Assembly (NCBI RefSeq): GCF_014651115.1
Contig: NZ_BMWG01000014.1
Location: forward strand, 95,703 to 159,702
Source of the DNA: Streptomyces inusitatus
GTDB taxonomy: Bacteria; Actinomycetota; Actinomycetes; Streptomycetales; Streptomycetaceae
Length of the DNA stretch: 64,000 nucleotides
Reading direction: 5' to 3'
Shown: positions 7,434 to 16,193 of the stretch, piece after piece
Layout: each line of letters begins with the position of its first letter
How positions within the stretch are numbered: the first letter of the stretch is position 1
Position numbers and translations under genes: made by a program
The notes under the pieces: model-generated
The model's input: only the letters and a program-made list of their open reading frames with translations
Told to the model about the DNA's origin: nothing
Databases searched by the model: none

Positions 7434-8642
7434 TCAGAGCGCCTGGGCGGCGGGCTTCACCATGCCGCGCACGGTGCGTGACTTCACGAAGTCGCCCATG
7501 GCGGTCATCTCCCACTCGCCGGAGAACTGCCGGATGAGCTTGGCCATCATGACCCCGGTCTGCGCCTCGGCCGAGGTGAGGTCGAAGCGGACCAGCTCCT
7601 CGCCGGTCGCCGCGTCCATCAGCCGGCAGTAGGCCTTGGCGACCTCGGTGAACTTCTGGCCCGTGAAGGAGTTCACGGTGAAGACCAGCCCGGTGGCCTC
7701 CGCCGGGAGCCGGCCGAGATCCACGGTGATCACCTCGTCGTCGCCCGCGCCCTCACCCGTCAGATTGTCGCCGGAGTGCTTGATCGAGCCGTTGAGGATC
7801 GCCAGCTTGCCGAAGTAGCAGCTGTCCAGGTGATTCCGGTTGGGGCCGTAGGCGATCACGGACGCGTCGAGGTCGATGTCCTTGCCCCGGTAGGCGGGCT
7901 CCCAGCCGAGGCCCATCTTGACCTTGGAGAGCAGCGGCTTGCCGCCCTTGACCAGCGAGACCGTCTGGTTCTTCTGGAGGCTGACCCGGCCCTTGTCCAG
8001 ATTGATCTTCCCGGCGCCGGGTACGGGGGCAGCCGCGGCCGGCGGCGGGGGAGCGGCGGCCGGGGTGGACGCCACCGCCCGGGCGGGCGCGGGGGGAGCG
8101 GGCGGCGCGACAGGGGCGGGCGCGGGGGCCGCGGCGGGCTCCTCGTCGACCGAGACGCCGAAGTCGGTGGCGATGCCCGCCAGTCCGTTGGCATAGCCCT
8201 GGCCGACCGCACGGGCCTTCCAGACGCCATTGCGCAGATAGATCTCCACGACGACGAGAGCCGTCTCACCGCCGAGCCGGGGCGGGGTGAAGGTGGCGAG
8301 CACGCCTCCGGTGCCGGCGTCGCGGATGGTCGCGGTCGGCTCGATGCCCTGGAAGGTCTGCCCCGCGGCGTCCGGACTGGCCGTGACGACGATCTTCTCG
8401 ATGCCGGCCGGGACGGCGGAGGTGTCCACCACGATCGCGTCCGGGGCCGAGCCCCCGCCGGAGCGGTGGGTGACGCCGGGGCCGGTGGGCTGGTTGTAGA
8501 AGATGAAGTCGTCGTCGGAGCGCACCTTGCCGTCGGCGGTGAGCAGCAGGCCCGATACGTCGAGCCGCACCGGGGCGGCGACGTCCACCGCGACACGCGC
8601 GACGGAGAGAGGGATGTTCGAGCCGGGGGTCATTGCGGTCAT
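7434..8642 (-). CDS. TerD family protein with two TerD domains
   Basis: 402 aa. Domain 1 spans residues about 1-175 (MTPGSNIPL, then SDDDFIFYNQP, then DGVSVDEE-type acidic end). An Ala/Pro-rich linker of about 55 residues leads to domain 2 (about 230-402; DLDASVIAYG, then ESGKHSGD-like IKHSGDNLTGEG, VFTVNSFTGQKF). TerD domains bind calcium through Asp-rich loops and are linked to tellurite and stress responses and, in Streptomyces, to differentiation. Two in-frame Met codons (8642, 8633) compete and neither has a good ribosome site. A fossil of a second terD copy lies at 4798-4845. Confidence 0.88.
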   Translation of the reverse strand: MTAMTPGSNIPLSVARVAVDVAAPVRLDVSGLLLTADGKVRSDDDFIFYNQPTGPGVTHRSGGGSAPDAIVVDTSAVPAGIEKIVVTASPDAAGQTFQGIEPTATIRDAGTGGVLATFTPPRLGGETALVVVEIYLRNGVWKARAVGQGYANGLAGIATDFGVSVDEEPAAAPAPAPVAPPAPPAPARAVASTPAAAPPPPAAAAPVPGAGKINLDKGRVSLQKNQTVSLVKGGKPLLSKVKMGLGWEPAYRGKDIDLDASVIAYGPNRNHLDSCYFGKLAILNGSIKHSGDNLTGEGAGDDEVITVDLGRLPAEATGLVFTVNSFTGQKFTEVAKAYCRLMDAATGEELVRFDLTSAEAQTGVMMAKLIRQFSGEWEMTAMGDFVKSRTVRGMVKPAAQAL

Positions 8643-8744
8643 GCCGGGGTAACGAGCGAAGCCGCTCCGCCGTTCCCTCACCGTTCTCCCTCCACTCCCG
8701 CGAACCGCCTTTCGGCCCAACGCCCGCCGAGGCCCCCCGCGGCC

Positions 8745-10184
8745 TCACTTCAGCGCGGCGGCCATCATCTTCTGGGCCACGGGCGCGGCCAGCCCATTGC
8801 CGCTGACCTCGGAGCGGGGACCGCCCGCGTCCTCGATCAGCACCGCGACCGCGACCTGGCGGTCGCCCGCCTCGGCGTAGGAGGTGAACCAGGCGTACGG
8901 CGTCTCGCTGTTGTTCTCGCCGCGCTGGGCCGTGCCCGTCTTGCCGCCGACCTCGGCGCCCGGGACCCTGGCGTTGGTGCCGGTGCCGTCCTCCACGACG
9001 GTGACCATGGCGCTGCGGAGCTGCTCGGCGGTGGACTTCGAGATCACCCGCCGGGAGTCGCCCCCGGGGGACTCCAGCGTCTCCCCGGCGGAGTCCACCA
9101 CCTCGGAGACCAGGTGCGGGGACTCCAGCACCCCGTCGTTGGCGATCACGGCGGAGACCATCGCGATCTGGAGCGGGGTCGCGGTCACATCGAACTGGCC
9201 GATGCCCGTCATCGCCGTCTGCGCCTTGTCGAGGCCGGTCGGGAAGACGCTCTCGTACGCCCGCACCGGAACGTCCAGCTCCTTGTCGTTGAAGCCGAAC
9301 CGCTCGGCCGTCTCCCGCACCTTGTCCTGGCCGAGGTCGACGGCCAGCTTGCCGAAGACGCTGTTGCAGGAGTAGCGCAGGGCGGTGCGGATCGAGGCGT
9401 TCTCGCAGGGGGCGGACGCGATGTCGTTGGGCAGCTTCCGGACGGTGCCGGGCAGGATGTACGGCACCGGGCTCTCGGTCGGCTCGTCCACCGAGCCGTA
9501 CAGACCCTCCTCCAGCGCCGCCGCCGCGACCACCAGCTTGAAGGTCGAGCCGGGTGCCAGCGGCTGCCGCAGCGCCCGGTTGACCAGCGGTTTGTCCGGG
9601 TCGTCGAGAAGCTTCTCCCACGCGGCGGAGTCCGAGGTGCCGGCGATCTCGGACGGGTCGTACGAGGGGGTGCTGACCATGGCGAGGATCTCCCCGCTCG
9701 CGGGGTCGAGGGCGACGGCCGCGCCCTTGGTGTCGCCGAGGGCGCGGTAGCCGGCCTTCTGCACGGCGGGGTCGATGGTGGTCAGAACGTCGCCCGGCTT
9801 CTGCTGCTTGTTGGTCAGCTCGTCCAGCGGATTCCGGAACCGGCTGTCGGTGCCGTCCAGCACCTCGCGGTAGATGCCCTCCAGCTGGGTCGAGCCGTAC
9901 GCCTGCGAGCTGTAGCCGGTCACCGGCGCGTACAGCCCCCCGTCGGGGTAGGTGCGCTTGTACGCGTAGTCCGCGCCGCCGGTCCGCGCCGAGCCGGTGA
10001 CGGGCGAGCCTGCGACGACGATGTCGCCCTGTGGCTGCGCGTACTGGGCGATCTTCGTGCGCGGGTTGCGGTCGTGGTCGGCGAGGGCCTTGGCGTCGTA
10101 GGCCTGGAGCCAGGTGGCCCGCACCAGCAGGGCGAGCACCAGCAGCAGGCTGAAGACTGCGGAGTGTCTGATCGTCTTGTTCAT
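8745..10184 (-). CDS. class B penicillin-binding protein (PbpA/FtsI-like transpeptidase)
   Basis: 479 aa from ATG 10184 (GGTGGG just upstream), beginning with a single membrane anchor (residues 8-24, SAVFSLLLVLALLVRA). The transpeptidase motifs are all present: APGSTFK (SxxK), SCN, and GKTGTAQ (KTG). It cross-links peptidoglycan outside the membrane. The length and short N-terminal module fit the PbpA type rather than PBP2/FtsI with PASTA repeats. No RodA/FtsW gene is adjacent, which is unusual because PbpA genes in actinobacteria normally sit beside rodA. The neighbour on one side is a two-component system that could act with it. Confidence 0.9.
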   Translation of the reverse strand: MNKTIRHSAVFSLLLVLALLVRATWLQAYDAKALADHDRNPRTKIAQYAQPQGDIVVAGSPVTGSARTGGADYAYKRTYPDGGLYAPVTGYSSQAYGSTQLEGIYREVLDGTDSRFRNPLDELTNKQQKPGDVLTTIDPAVQKAGYRALGDTKGAAVALDPASGEILAMVSTPSYDPSEIAGTSDSAAWEKLLDDPDKPLVNRALRQPLAPGSTFKLVVAAAALEEGLYGSVDEPTESPVPYILPGTVRKLPNDIASAPCENASIRTALRYSCNSVFGKLAVDLGQDKVRETAERFGFNDKELDVPVRAYESVFPTGLDKAQTAMTGIGQFDVTATPLQIAMVSAVIANDGVLESPHLVSEVVDSAGETLESPGGDSRRVISKSTAEQLRSAMVTVVEDGTGTNARVPGAEVGGKTGTAQRGENNSETPYAWFTSYAEAGDRQVAVAVLIEDAGGPRSEVSGNGLAAPVAQKMMAAALK

Positions 10185-10293
10185 CCCACCGGAAGACGAA
10201 CGGCCGACGGCGGGCCGTTCCTCTCTCACGTGATTCTCAGGACTTCCTCATGTCGCACAGGCCCCACTGGCCCGGCAGTGGCAGTGGCAGCGG

Positions 10294-10950
10294 CTATCGG
10301 CCGAGGAAACCCGACTCGTACGCCGCGATCACCGCCTGGGTGCGGTCCCGCGCCCCCGTCTTCGCCAGCACCGCCGCGACATGCGACTTCACCGTCGCGG
10401 CCCCCACCCTCATCCGCCCCGCCATCTCCGCGTTCGTCAGCCCCGTCGCCATCAGCCGCAGCACATCGGCCTCCCGCCCGGTCAGCCGCGCCACCCAGGG
10501 CGGCGGGGCCGCGCGCCGCGCGCCGTACTCGGAGGCCAGCGCGCGCACCGCCGAAGGGAAGAGCAGCGAGTCGCTCCGGGCGACCAGCCGCACCGCCTGG
10601 ACCAGCTCCTCCGGGGCCGCGCGCTTCAGCAGAAAGCCCGCCGCGCCCGCGCGGAGCGCCTCGTACACATAGGAGTCGTTCTCGAAGGTCGTCACCACCA
10701 CGATCCGGGGCGGATCGGGCAGGGAGGCGAGGATCCGCTCGGTGGCGCGGATGCCGTCGATCTCCGGCATCCGCACATCCATCAGCACCACGTCGGGCCG
10801 CAGCTCCCGTACGACGGAGACCGCCTCCGCGCCCGTCGTCGCCTCGCCCACCACCGTCAGTCCGGGCTCCGCCTCCAGGATCACCCGGAGCGCGGTGCGC
10901 ACCATGCGCTCGTCGTCGGCGAGCACGATCCGTACGGCGGCGTCGTTCAT
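10294..10950 (-). CDS. NarL/FixJ-type response regulator
   Basis: 218 aa. The receiver domain has the acidic pocket D12/D13, the phospho-acceptor D58 (VVLMDVRMPE) and K at the end of beta-5. The LuxR-type HTH occupies about residues 148-210 (LTGREADVLRLMATGLTNAEMA, then VGAATVKSHVAAVLAK). Its ATG overlaps the stop of the sensor kinase gene by ATGA, so the two are translationally coupled. The targets are not evident. Confidence 0.93.
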   Translation of the reverse strand: MNDAAVRIVLADDERMVRTALRVILEAEPGLTVVGEATTGAEAVSVVRELRPDVVLMDVRMPEIDGIRATERILASLPDPPRIVVVTTFENDSYVYEALRAGAAGFLLKRAAPEELVQAVRLVARSDSLLFPSAVRALASEYGARRAAPPPWVARLTGREADVLRLMATGLTNAEMAGRMRVGAATVKSHVAAVLAKTGARDRTQAVIAAYESGFLGR

Positions 10951-12203
10951 CGGCCGTCGCCGCCCCGGGGGGCGCCCAGCGGCAGTCCGGCGCGCAGCCG
11001 CCAGACCCCGCCCACCGGCCCGGCCGAGGACTCCCCGCCGAGCAGGGCGGCCCGCTCGGCGACGCCGCGCAGCCCCCGGCCGCCTCCCGGGCGTACCACC
11101 GGGGCCCCGCCGGACAGCGGATTCTCCATGACGATCTCCAATTCCCCGCCCCGCAGGGCGATCGACAGGGACACCGGGGACGCCCCGGCATGGCGCAGGG
11201 CGTTGCTCAGCCCCTCCTGGACGATGCGGTACGCCTCGCGGGAGACGGGCGCGGGCACCGCCGACAGCTCCCCGTCGGCGGTGAGCGTCACCGGGACCCC
11301 GCTGCGGGAGATCAGCCCCGCCACCGCGTCCAGGGCGGGCCCGGCGGCCGTCCCCGGGGACTCCTCCCGGAGCAGGCCGAGCACCGAGTCGAGTTCGCCG
11401 ACCGTGCGGCGGGTGGTCTCCTCGATCGCGGTCAGCGCCTCCAGGACGAAAGCGGGATCCGTCTCCAGCACCCGGCGGGCCGCCCCCGCCTGGAGGGTGA
11501 CGGCGCTCAGCGCGTGGCCCACCGAGTCGTGCAGCTCCCGCGCGAGCCGGTTCCGCTCGGCCAGCTCGGCGGCCCGCCGCTCGGCGACCGCCAGCCGGTC
11601 CGCGGGCGTCGGCCCCAGCAGCACCGGGGCCAGCCGGGCGAGCGCCCCGCCCACCGCCGCCGCGCACCCGGCCAGCGCCAGCAGCATGGCGGCCCCGGCG
11701 AGCGGGAGGAGTCCGAGCTGCCACCCCGGCGCGCCGGACACCCCCATCCACTCCCGCGTCGACGGCACGAACGCCGCCGCCGCCACGCCCAGCGCGAACG
11801 GCGGCAGGGCGAGCGTCGCCCCGCTGACCAGCGCCCCCGCCCCGGTGTGCAGGGCGAACCAGACCGCCACCCGCAGCCGCCCCGGCCACGACCGGGCCGG
11901 CCCCTCCGCGAGCGACTCGGCGGGCACCGAGCAGAGCGCCCGCGAGGCCGCCGCCGACAGCGGTCCGGCCGGCGGGAAGAGCCCGGTCACCGCCGCGAGG
12001 GGCAGGCCCGCCGCGTACGCCCACAGCTGGGGCCCCAGCGAACCCGAGAGCAGCCGCGAACCGCCCGTGGCCGAGCTGACCAGCACCCCGCCGACGAGCC
12101 AGTACGGCATCATCAGCGCGCCGCCCAGGATCAGATGCGCCCAGCGCCGCCTGGCCCGCCGCCCGAACAGGGGGCCGAGGACCGCGTACGGCCGTCCCCT
12201 CAT
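10947..12203 (-). CDS. HisKA_3-type sensor histidine kinase
   Basis: 418 aa from ATG 12203. The N-terminal half holds four to six hydrophobic segments (about 22-45, 58-80, 108-150, 160-195) with no obvious extracellular domain. The dimerisation/phosphoacceptor helix has H225 (RNRLARELHDSVGHALSAV), followed by an HATPase_c module (EGLSNALRHAG, GGGRGLRGVAER). This is the intramembrane-sensing architecture that responds to membrane or cell-wall stress in many actinobacteria. It is encoded first in the pair, with the regulator coupled downstream. Earlier in-frame GTG starts exist. Confidence 0.9.
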   Translation of the reverse strand: MRGRPYAVLGPLFGRRARRRWAHLILGGALMMPYWLVGGVLVSSATGGSRLLSGSLGPQLWAYAAGLPLAAVTGLFPPAGPLSAAASRALCSVPAESLAEGPARSWPGRLRVAVWFALHTGAGALVSGATLALPPFALGVAAAAFVPSTREWMGVSGAPGWQLGLLPLAGAAMLLALAGCAAAVGGALARLAPVLLGPTPADRLAVAERRAAELAERNRLARELHDSVGHALSAVTLQAGAARRVLETDPAFVLEALTAIEETTRRTVGELDSVLGLLREESPGTAAGPALDAVAGLISRSGVPVTLTADGELSAVPAPVSREAYRIVQEGLSNALRHAGASPVSLSIALRGGELEIVMENPLSGGAPVVRPGGGRGLRGVAERAALLGGESSAGPVGGVWRLRAGLPLGAPRGGDGR

Positions 12204-12358
12204 GCGCCCTGTCCCCGCGGCAGTGGGACGACGCGGGCGACCGGCGTCAGTCCGATGATCATTTCGCCGGCGTAGGCGAGCGCGCACGGAGCGGGCGGGC
12301 TTTCCCGGGGGCTCCCGGGGCCGGAGGAGGAATCCGGCGGGCCCCGGACGCGTTGAGC

Positions 12359-12385
12359 GGGGATGGGCGGGCCCCGCCCATCCCC
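12359..12385 (+). repeat. perfect palindrome upstream of the frnE-like gene
   Basis: 13-bp arms (GGGGATGGGCGGG and its complement) around a single base, 36 bp upstream of ATG 12421. There is no plus-strand gene upstream to terminate, so it is either an operator or a leader hairpin. Confidence 0.5.
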
Positions 12386-12420
12386 GTGATCATTCGCGAC
12401 ACCCCTTGGAGAGAAACAGC

Positions 12421-13146
12421 ATGCGCGTCGAGATCTGGAGCGACATCGCCTGTCCCTGGTGCTACATCGGGAAGGCCCGCTTCGAGAAGGGACTCGCGGA
12501 CTTCGCCCACCGCGACGAGGTCGAGGTGGTCCACCGCTCCTTCGAACTGGACCCGGGCCACGCCAAGGGCGATGTCGGCTCCGTCGTGGACATGCTGGCG
12601 CTGAAGTACGGCCGTACCCGCGAGGAGGCGGTGGCCATGGAGGAGAACGTCGCCTCCAACGCGCACTCCGAGGGCCTCGCCTACCGCGCCGAGGGCCGCG
12701 ACCACGGCAACACCTTCGACATACACCGTCTGCTCCACCTCGCCGCCGCCCGCGGGGTCCAGAACGAGCTGCTGGACCGCGCCTACCGGGCGAACTTCGC
12801 CGAGGAGCGCTCGGTCTTCGACCCCGCCGTCCTGCTCGCCCTCGCGGTCGAGTCCGGCCTCGACGAGGCCGAGGCGCGCGCCGTCCTCGCCGACGAGAGC
12901 GTGTACGCCGAGGAGGTGCGCGCGGACGAGCGCGAGGCCGCCGAGCTGGGCGCGAACGGCGTCCCCTTCTTCGTCTTCGACCGCCGGTACGGCCTCTCCG
13001 GCGGTCAGCCCGCCGAGCTGTTCACCAAGGCGCTGGAGCAGGCCTGGCAGGGCCGCGAGCCCGCCCCGGCGAGCGCCCCGGCGGCCGTCGGCGCGGACGC
13101 CCCGGCCTGTGACGCCGACGGTGCGTGCGAGGTGCCCGGGCACTGA
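12421..13146 (+). CDS. DsbA family oxidoreductase, FrnE type
   Basis: 241 aa. ATG 12421 has GGAGAG 10 nt upstream. This is a thioredoxin-fold DsbA/FrnE protein with active site C11-P-W-C14 and the cis-Pro segment GVPFFVFDRRYGLSGGQP near residues 180-197. There is no signal peptide, so it is cytoplasmic like other FrnE proteins, which handle disulfides or polyketide-type substrates. The C-terminal tail adds an Ala/Pro-rich linker and a CDADGAC pair, which resembles the extra distal cysteine pair known in Deinococcus FrnE. Confidence 0.9.
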   Translation: MRVEIWSDIACPWCYIGKARFEKGLADFAHRDEVEVVHRSFELDPGHAKGDVGSVVDMLALKYGRTREEAVAMEENVASNAHSEGLAYRAEGRDHGNTFDIHRLLHLAAARGVQNELLDRAYRANFAEERSVFDPAVLLALAVESGLDEAEARAVLADESVYAEEVRADEREAAELGANGVPFFVFDRRYGLSGGQPAELFTKALEQAWQGREPAPASAPAAVGADAPACDADGACEVPGH

Positions 13147-13212
13147 GCCGCCGGGCGGGCAGCCGTTCCGGCACGGTTGACCGGCGGCCGGGTCCGGCCC
13201 AGGGTGGGACGC

Positions 13213-14262
13213 ATGGAGACCTTGGGCGGTACCGAGTTCGCGCCGGACACGACGTATCTGAACACCTCCTCCACCGGACTGCTGCCGGCCCGGGCCGTCA
13301 CCGCCATGACGGCCGTCATCCGGGATCTCGTGGCCGGCCGGCCGTCCGGTGTCGCGTACGACGACGCCCGGGTCGCCGGAGCCCGGCGGTCCTTCGCCCG
13401 GATCGCCGGGGTGGGGGCGGACCGTGTCGCCGCGGGCGGCTCGGTCGCGGGGCATGTCGCGCTGGTCGCGAACTCGCTGCCGCCGGGGGCCGAGATCCTC
13501 CTCCCTGAGGGGGAGTACACCTCGGTCGTCACCCCGTTCACGGTCCGGGGCGATCTCAAGCTCCGGTACGCGCCGCCGGCGGGCCTCGCGGACGCGGTGC
13601 GCCCGGGGACCGCGCTGGTGGCGTTCTCCGCGGTGCGGTCCTCGGACGGCCGGATCGCCGATCTGCCGGCGGTACGGGCGGCGGCGGCCGCGCACGGGGC
13701 CCGTACGCTGCTCGACGCGAGCCAGGCGGCGGGGTGGCTGCCGCTGAACGCGGGGGAGTGGGACTTCACCGTCACCGGGGCGTTCAAATTCCTTCTCTGC
13801 CCGCGCGGGGTCTCCTTCCTCACGGTCACCGAGGAGGCGCAGGGGACGGTGCCGCCCCTCCAGGCGGCGTTCTTCGCGGCGGAGGAGGGCGCGGAGGTGC
13901 TGTACGGCCCGGTGGAGCGGCTCGCCGCTTCGGCGCGGCGCTTCGACGAGGCGCCGTCGTATCTGTCGTACAGCGGGGCCGAGCGGTCGCTGGAGCTGGT
14001 GGAGGAGATCGGCGTGGCGGCGATCCACGCCCATGCGACCGGGCTGGCGAGGCGGTTCCGGGAGGGGCTCGGGGCGCTGGGGCACGAGCCGGTGCCCGGG
14101 GAGTCCGCGGTCGTCGCGGTGCCGGGGCTGGGCGGCCGGGCCGAGGGGCTGGCCCGGGAGGGCGTCATCGTCTCGGACCGGGCGGGGAATCTGCGGGTGG
14201 CGTTCCACCTCTACAACACGGCGGCGGAGGCGGACCGGCTGCTGGATCTTCTGACCGGCTGA
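13213..14262 (+). CDS. class V aminotransferase / cysteine desulfurase-like PLP enzyme
   Basis: 349 aa. ATG 13213 follows AGGGTGGG; an upstream in-frame TTG (13177) would add 12 residues and seems less likely. PLP-site residues are visible: D168 and Q171 (LLDASQAAGW) and the Schiff-base lysine K192 (GAFKFLLCPRG). The remaining segments fit the SufS/NifS-like or kynureninase-like branch of the family. It lacks the conserved cysteine loop I would expect in a true desulfurase, so an aminotransferase or lyase is more likely. It may be co-transcribed with the FrnE gene, since the gap is 66 bp. Confidence 0.85.
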   Translation: METLGGTEFAPDTTYLNTSSTGLLPARAVTAMTAVIRDLVAGRPSGVAYDDARVAGARRSFARIAGVGADRVAAGGSVAGHVALVANSLPPGAEILLPEGEYTSVVTPFTVRGDLKLRYAPPAGLADAVRPGTALVAFSAVRSSDGRIADLPAVRAAAAAHGARTLLDASQAAGWLPLNAGEWDFTVTGAFKFLLCPRGVSFLTVTEEAQGTVPPLQAAFFAAEEGAEVLYGPVERLAASARRFDEAPSYLSYSGAERSLELVEEIGVAAIHAHATGLARRFREGLGALGHEPVPGESAVVAVPGLGGRAEGLAREGVIVSDRAGNLRVAFHLYNTAAEADRLLDLLTG

Positions 14263-14288
14263 CCGCCGGGTCTGTGGGCCTACTGGGT

Positions 14289-14855
14289 CTACGCGCCTTC
14301 CGGTCCCGGACAGTCCGCCGTCTGCGCGCAGAGATTCGACTCGACCTTCCCGAGCAGCCGGGTCAGCTCCTCGCACTCGCCCGGCTCCAGCCCGGTGAGC
14401 GTCTGCACCTCCAGCTGGGACCAGGCCCGCTCCACCGCCGACCGCAGCGCGCAGCTCTTGTCCGTCGCCTCCACCAGGACCGCGCGCCGGTCGGCGGGGT
14501 CGGGGGCGCGGCGGACATGGCCCGACTGCTCCAGCCGCTGGAGCATCTTGGTCACGGTGGACGGGTCCAGCTCCAGCATCCTGATCAGATCGGACTGACG
14601 CACCGGGCCCGCGTCCCACAGATGCATCATCAAGAACTCCTGCCCCGGGTAGAGCCCGAGCCCTCTGAGCACCTTGGCGGCTGCCACCCGGTGCAGCCGG
14701 GCGACACGGGAGACGGCGTGGCTCACCGGGCCGCCCAGACAGGACTCCGCCGACGGCGCGCCGGGGCCGGAGGAGGCGGTGCGTATCGGCTCGCCGCAGA
14801 CGGCGAACGGCGGCGGCTCGCTGCCCACCGGATCGACCGTGATCTCGGACTTCAT
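14289..14855 (-). CDS. MarR family transcriptional regulator
   Basis: 188 aa. ATG 14855 is preceded by GAGGAGG. The winged-helix core is at about residues 42-160 (LGLYPGQEFLMMHLWDAG, QSDLIRMLELDPSTVTKMLQRLEQSGHVRR, then DRRAVLVEATD). The N-terminal 40 residues and the C-terminus contain several cysteines (C20, C40, then CAQTADC near the end), which could make it redox- or electrophile-sensing, as in many MarR proteins. It is divergent from the alkene reductase, with operator-like palindromes between, so it is probably its repressor. Confidence 0.9.
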   Translation of the reverse strand: MKSEITVDPVGSEPPPFAVCGEPIRTASSGPGAPSAESCLGGPVSHAVSRVARLHRVAAAKVLRGLGLYPGQEFLMMHLWDAGPVRQSDLIRMLELDPSTVTKMLQRLEQSGHVRRAPDPADRRAVLVEATDKSCALRSAVERAWSQLEVQTLTGLEPGECEELTRLLGKVESNLCAQTADCPGPEGA

Positions 14856-14973
14856 CGGGCCTCCTCGGAAGAGATCGGAAGGGGTCGGAAGGGAACTGTC
14901 TGGTGAACAGTCTGGGGGACAGTCTCGCTCCCGCGTCTCTCCCCGTGACTGGATCTCTCTCCCAAAATTTTAC

Positions 14974-15030
14974 CTTGGCCGACCAAGTAAATGCGTTACA
15001 GTGATGTCCCGGCCATTGATTGGTCGACCA
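14974..15030. promoter_or_regulatory. paired palindromic operators between marR and the alkene reductase
   Basis: Two related palindromes: CTTGGCCGACCAAG (14974-14987, imperfect only at the centre) and TGGTCGACCA (15021-15030, perfect), about 45 bp apart. They lie in the only AT-rich stretch between the divergent genes, and the second ends 21 bp before ATG 15052. A shared TTGG-YCGA-CCAA core suggests one regulator binding both sites, most simply the adjacent MarR protein. Confidence 0.6.
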
Positions 15031-15051
15031 CATATATTTCGGGAGTACCGT

Positions 15052-16128
15052 ATGACCACCGTCTTCGACCCCCTTGTGCTCCGAGGCGCACGGCTCTCCA
15101 ACCGCGTCGCGATGGCTCCGATGACCCGCAGCCGCGCCTTCGGTCCGGGGCTGTCCCCCACGGAGTCGACGGTGGAGTACTACGCGCAGCGGGCGGGAGC
15201 CGGACTGATCATCACCGAGGGCATCCAGCCCTCCGTCACCGGTCAGGGCTACCCCGACACCCCGGGGCTGCACAGCGACGAGCAGGTCGCGGCCTGGCGC
15301 GAGGTCACCGACGCGGTGCACGCCAAGGGCGGCACGATCTTCGCCCAGCTGATGCACTCCGGGCGCATCGGCCATCCGGTGATCTTCCCCGACGGCCGGG
15401 CGAGCGTCGCCCCCTCCGCCGTCACCCCCGCGGGCCAGCTCTACACCGGCAAGGGAATGCTGGACTTCGTCGAGCCGCGCGCCCTGCCGGCCGAGGAGAT
15501 CCCCTCCGTCATCGGGGAGTACGTCCACAGCGCCCGCAACGCCATCGCCGCCGGATTCGACGGTGTGGAGCTGCACGGCGCGAACGGCTATCTCATCCAG
15601 CAGTTCCTGTCCACCAACACCAACCTCCGCACCGACGAGTGGGGCGGCTCCGTCGAGAACCGCATCCGCTTCGCGGTCGAGACGGTCAAGGCCGTGGCCG
15701 AGGCCATCGGCGGCGAGCGCACCGCCATCAGGATCTCGCCCAACAACACCTACAACGACATCGCCGAGACCGACGCCCACGAGGTCTACCCGGCGCTCGT
15801 CCGCGAGCTCCAGCCGCTGGACCTGGCCTATCTGCACATCACCGAGACCAATGAGACCGCCCGGGAAGTGACCATCGCGGTCCGCGAGCGGTACCGGGGC
15901 GTCATCGTGCTCAACCCGGCGACCGAGGGCCCCACCGACCACCGGGCGCTGCCCCTCGTCGAGGACGGCATCGCCGACGTACTCGCCTTTGGCGCGCTCT
16001 TCCTCGCCAACCCGGACCTCCCGGAGCGACTGCGCGCCGCCGGCCCGTACAACACCCCCGACCCGGCCTCCTTCTTCGGCGGCGGTGACGAGGGATACCT
16101 CGACTACCCCGTACTGAACGAGGCCTGA
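15052..16128 (+). CDS. Old Yellow Enzyme family alkene reductase (NemA-like)
   Basis: 358 aa. ATG 15052 has GGGAG 6 nt upstream. An FMN-binding TIM barrel of the OYE family, with APMTRSRA, FAQLMHSGR, VELHGANGYLIQQFLS and DEWGGSVENRIRF; the substrate-binding His/Asn pair appears in the HGAN motif. It reduces activated C=C bonds or nitro/electrophilic compounds using NAD(P)H. Divergent from a Cys-containing MarR regulator with paired palindromes between, a typical electrophile-detoxification module. A very strong terminator follows. Confidence 0.93.
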   Translation: MTTVFDPLVLRGARLSNRVAMAPMTRSRAFGPGLSPTESTVEYYAQRAGAGLIITEGIQPSVTGQGYPDTPGLHSDEQVAAWREVTDAVHAKGGTIFAQLMHSGRIGHPVIFPDGRASVAPSAVTPAGQLYTGKGMLDFVEPRALPAEEIPSVIGEYVHSARNAIAAGFDGVELHGANGYLIQQFLSTNTNLRTDEWGGSVENRIRFAVETVKAVAEAIGGERTAIRISPNNTYNDIAETDAHEVYPALVRELQPLDLAYLHITETNETAREVTIAVRERYRGVIVLNPATEGPTDHRALPLVEDGIADVLAFGALFLANPDLPERLRAAGPYNTPDPASFFGGGDEGYLDYPVLNEA

Positions 16129-16137
16129 GTCCGAGTA

Positions 16138-16190
16138 CGCCGAGGGGCGGGTCCGGTCCGACGGGGGTGGACCGGACCCGCCCCTCGGCG
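16138..16190. terminator. bidirectional terminator, 22-bp perfect stem
   Basis: Perfect 22-bp inverted repeat (16138-16159 with 16169-16190) and a 9-nt loop, between the alkene reductase (+) and the end of ectD (-, stop at 16194). Confidence 0.9.
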
Positions 16191-16193
16191 CCT

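Noticed and set aside
7776..12275. A 1499-codon open frame on the plus strand, and similar long frames antisense to real genes elsewhere (for example 12259-16506 minus and 5151-6971 minus).
   Set aside because: They are antisense shadows produced by extreme GC bias; they cover several genes, have no motifs and low-complexity Arg/Gly/Ala/Pro composition.
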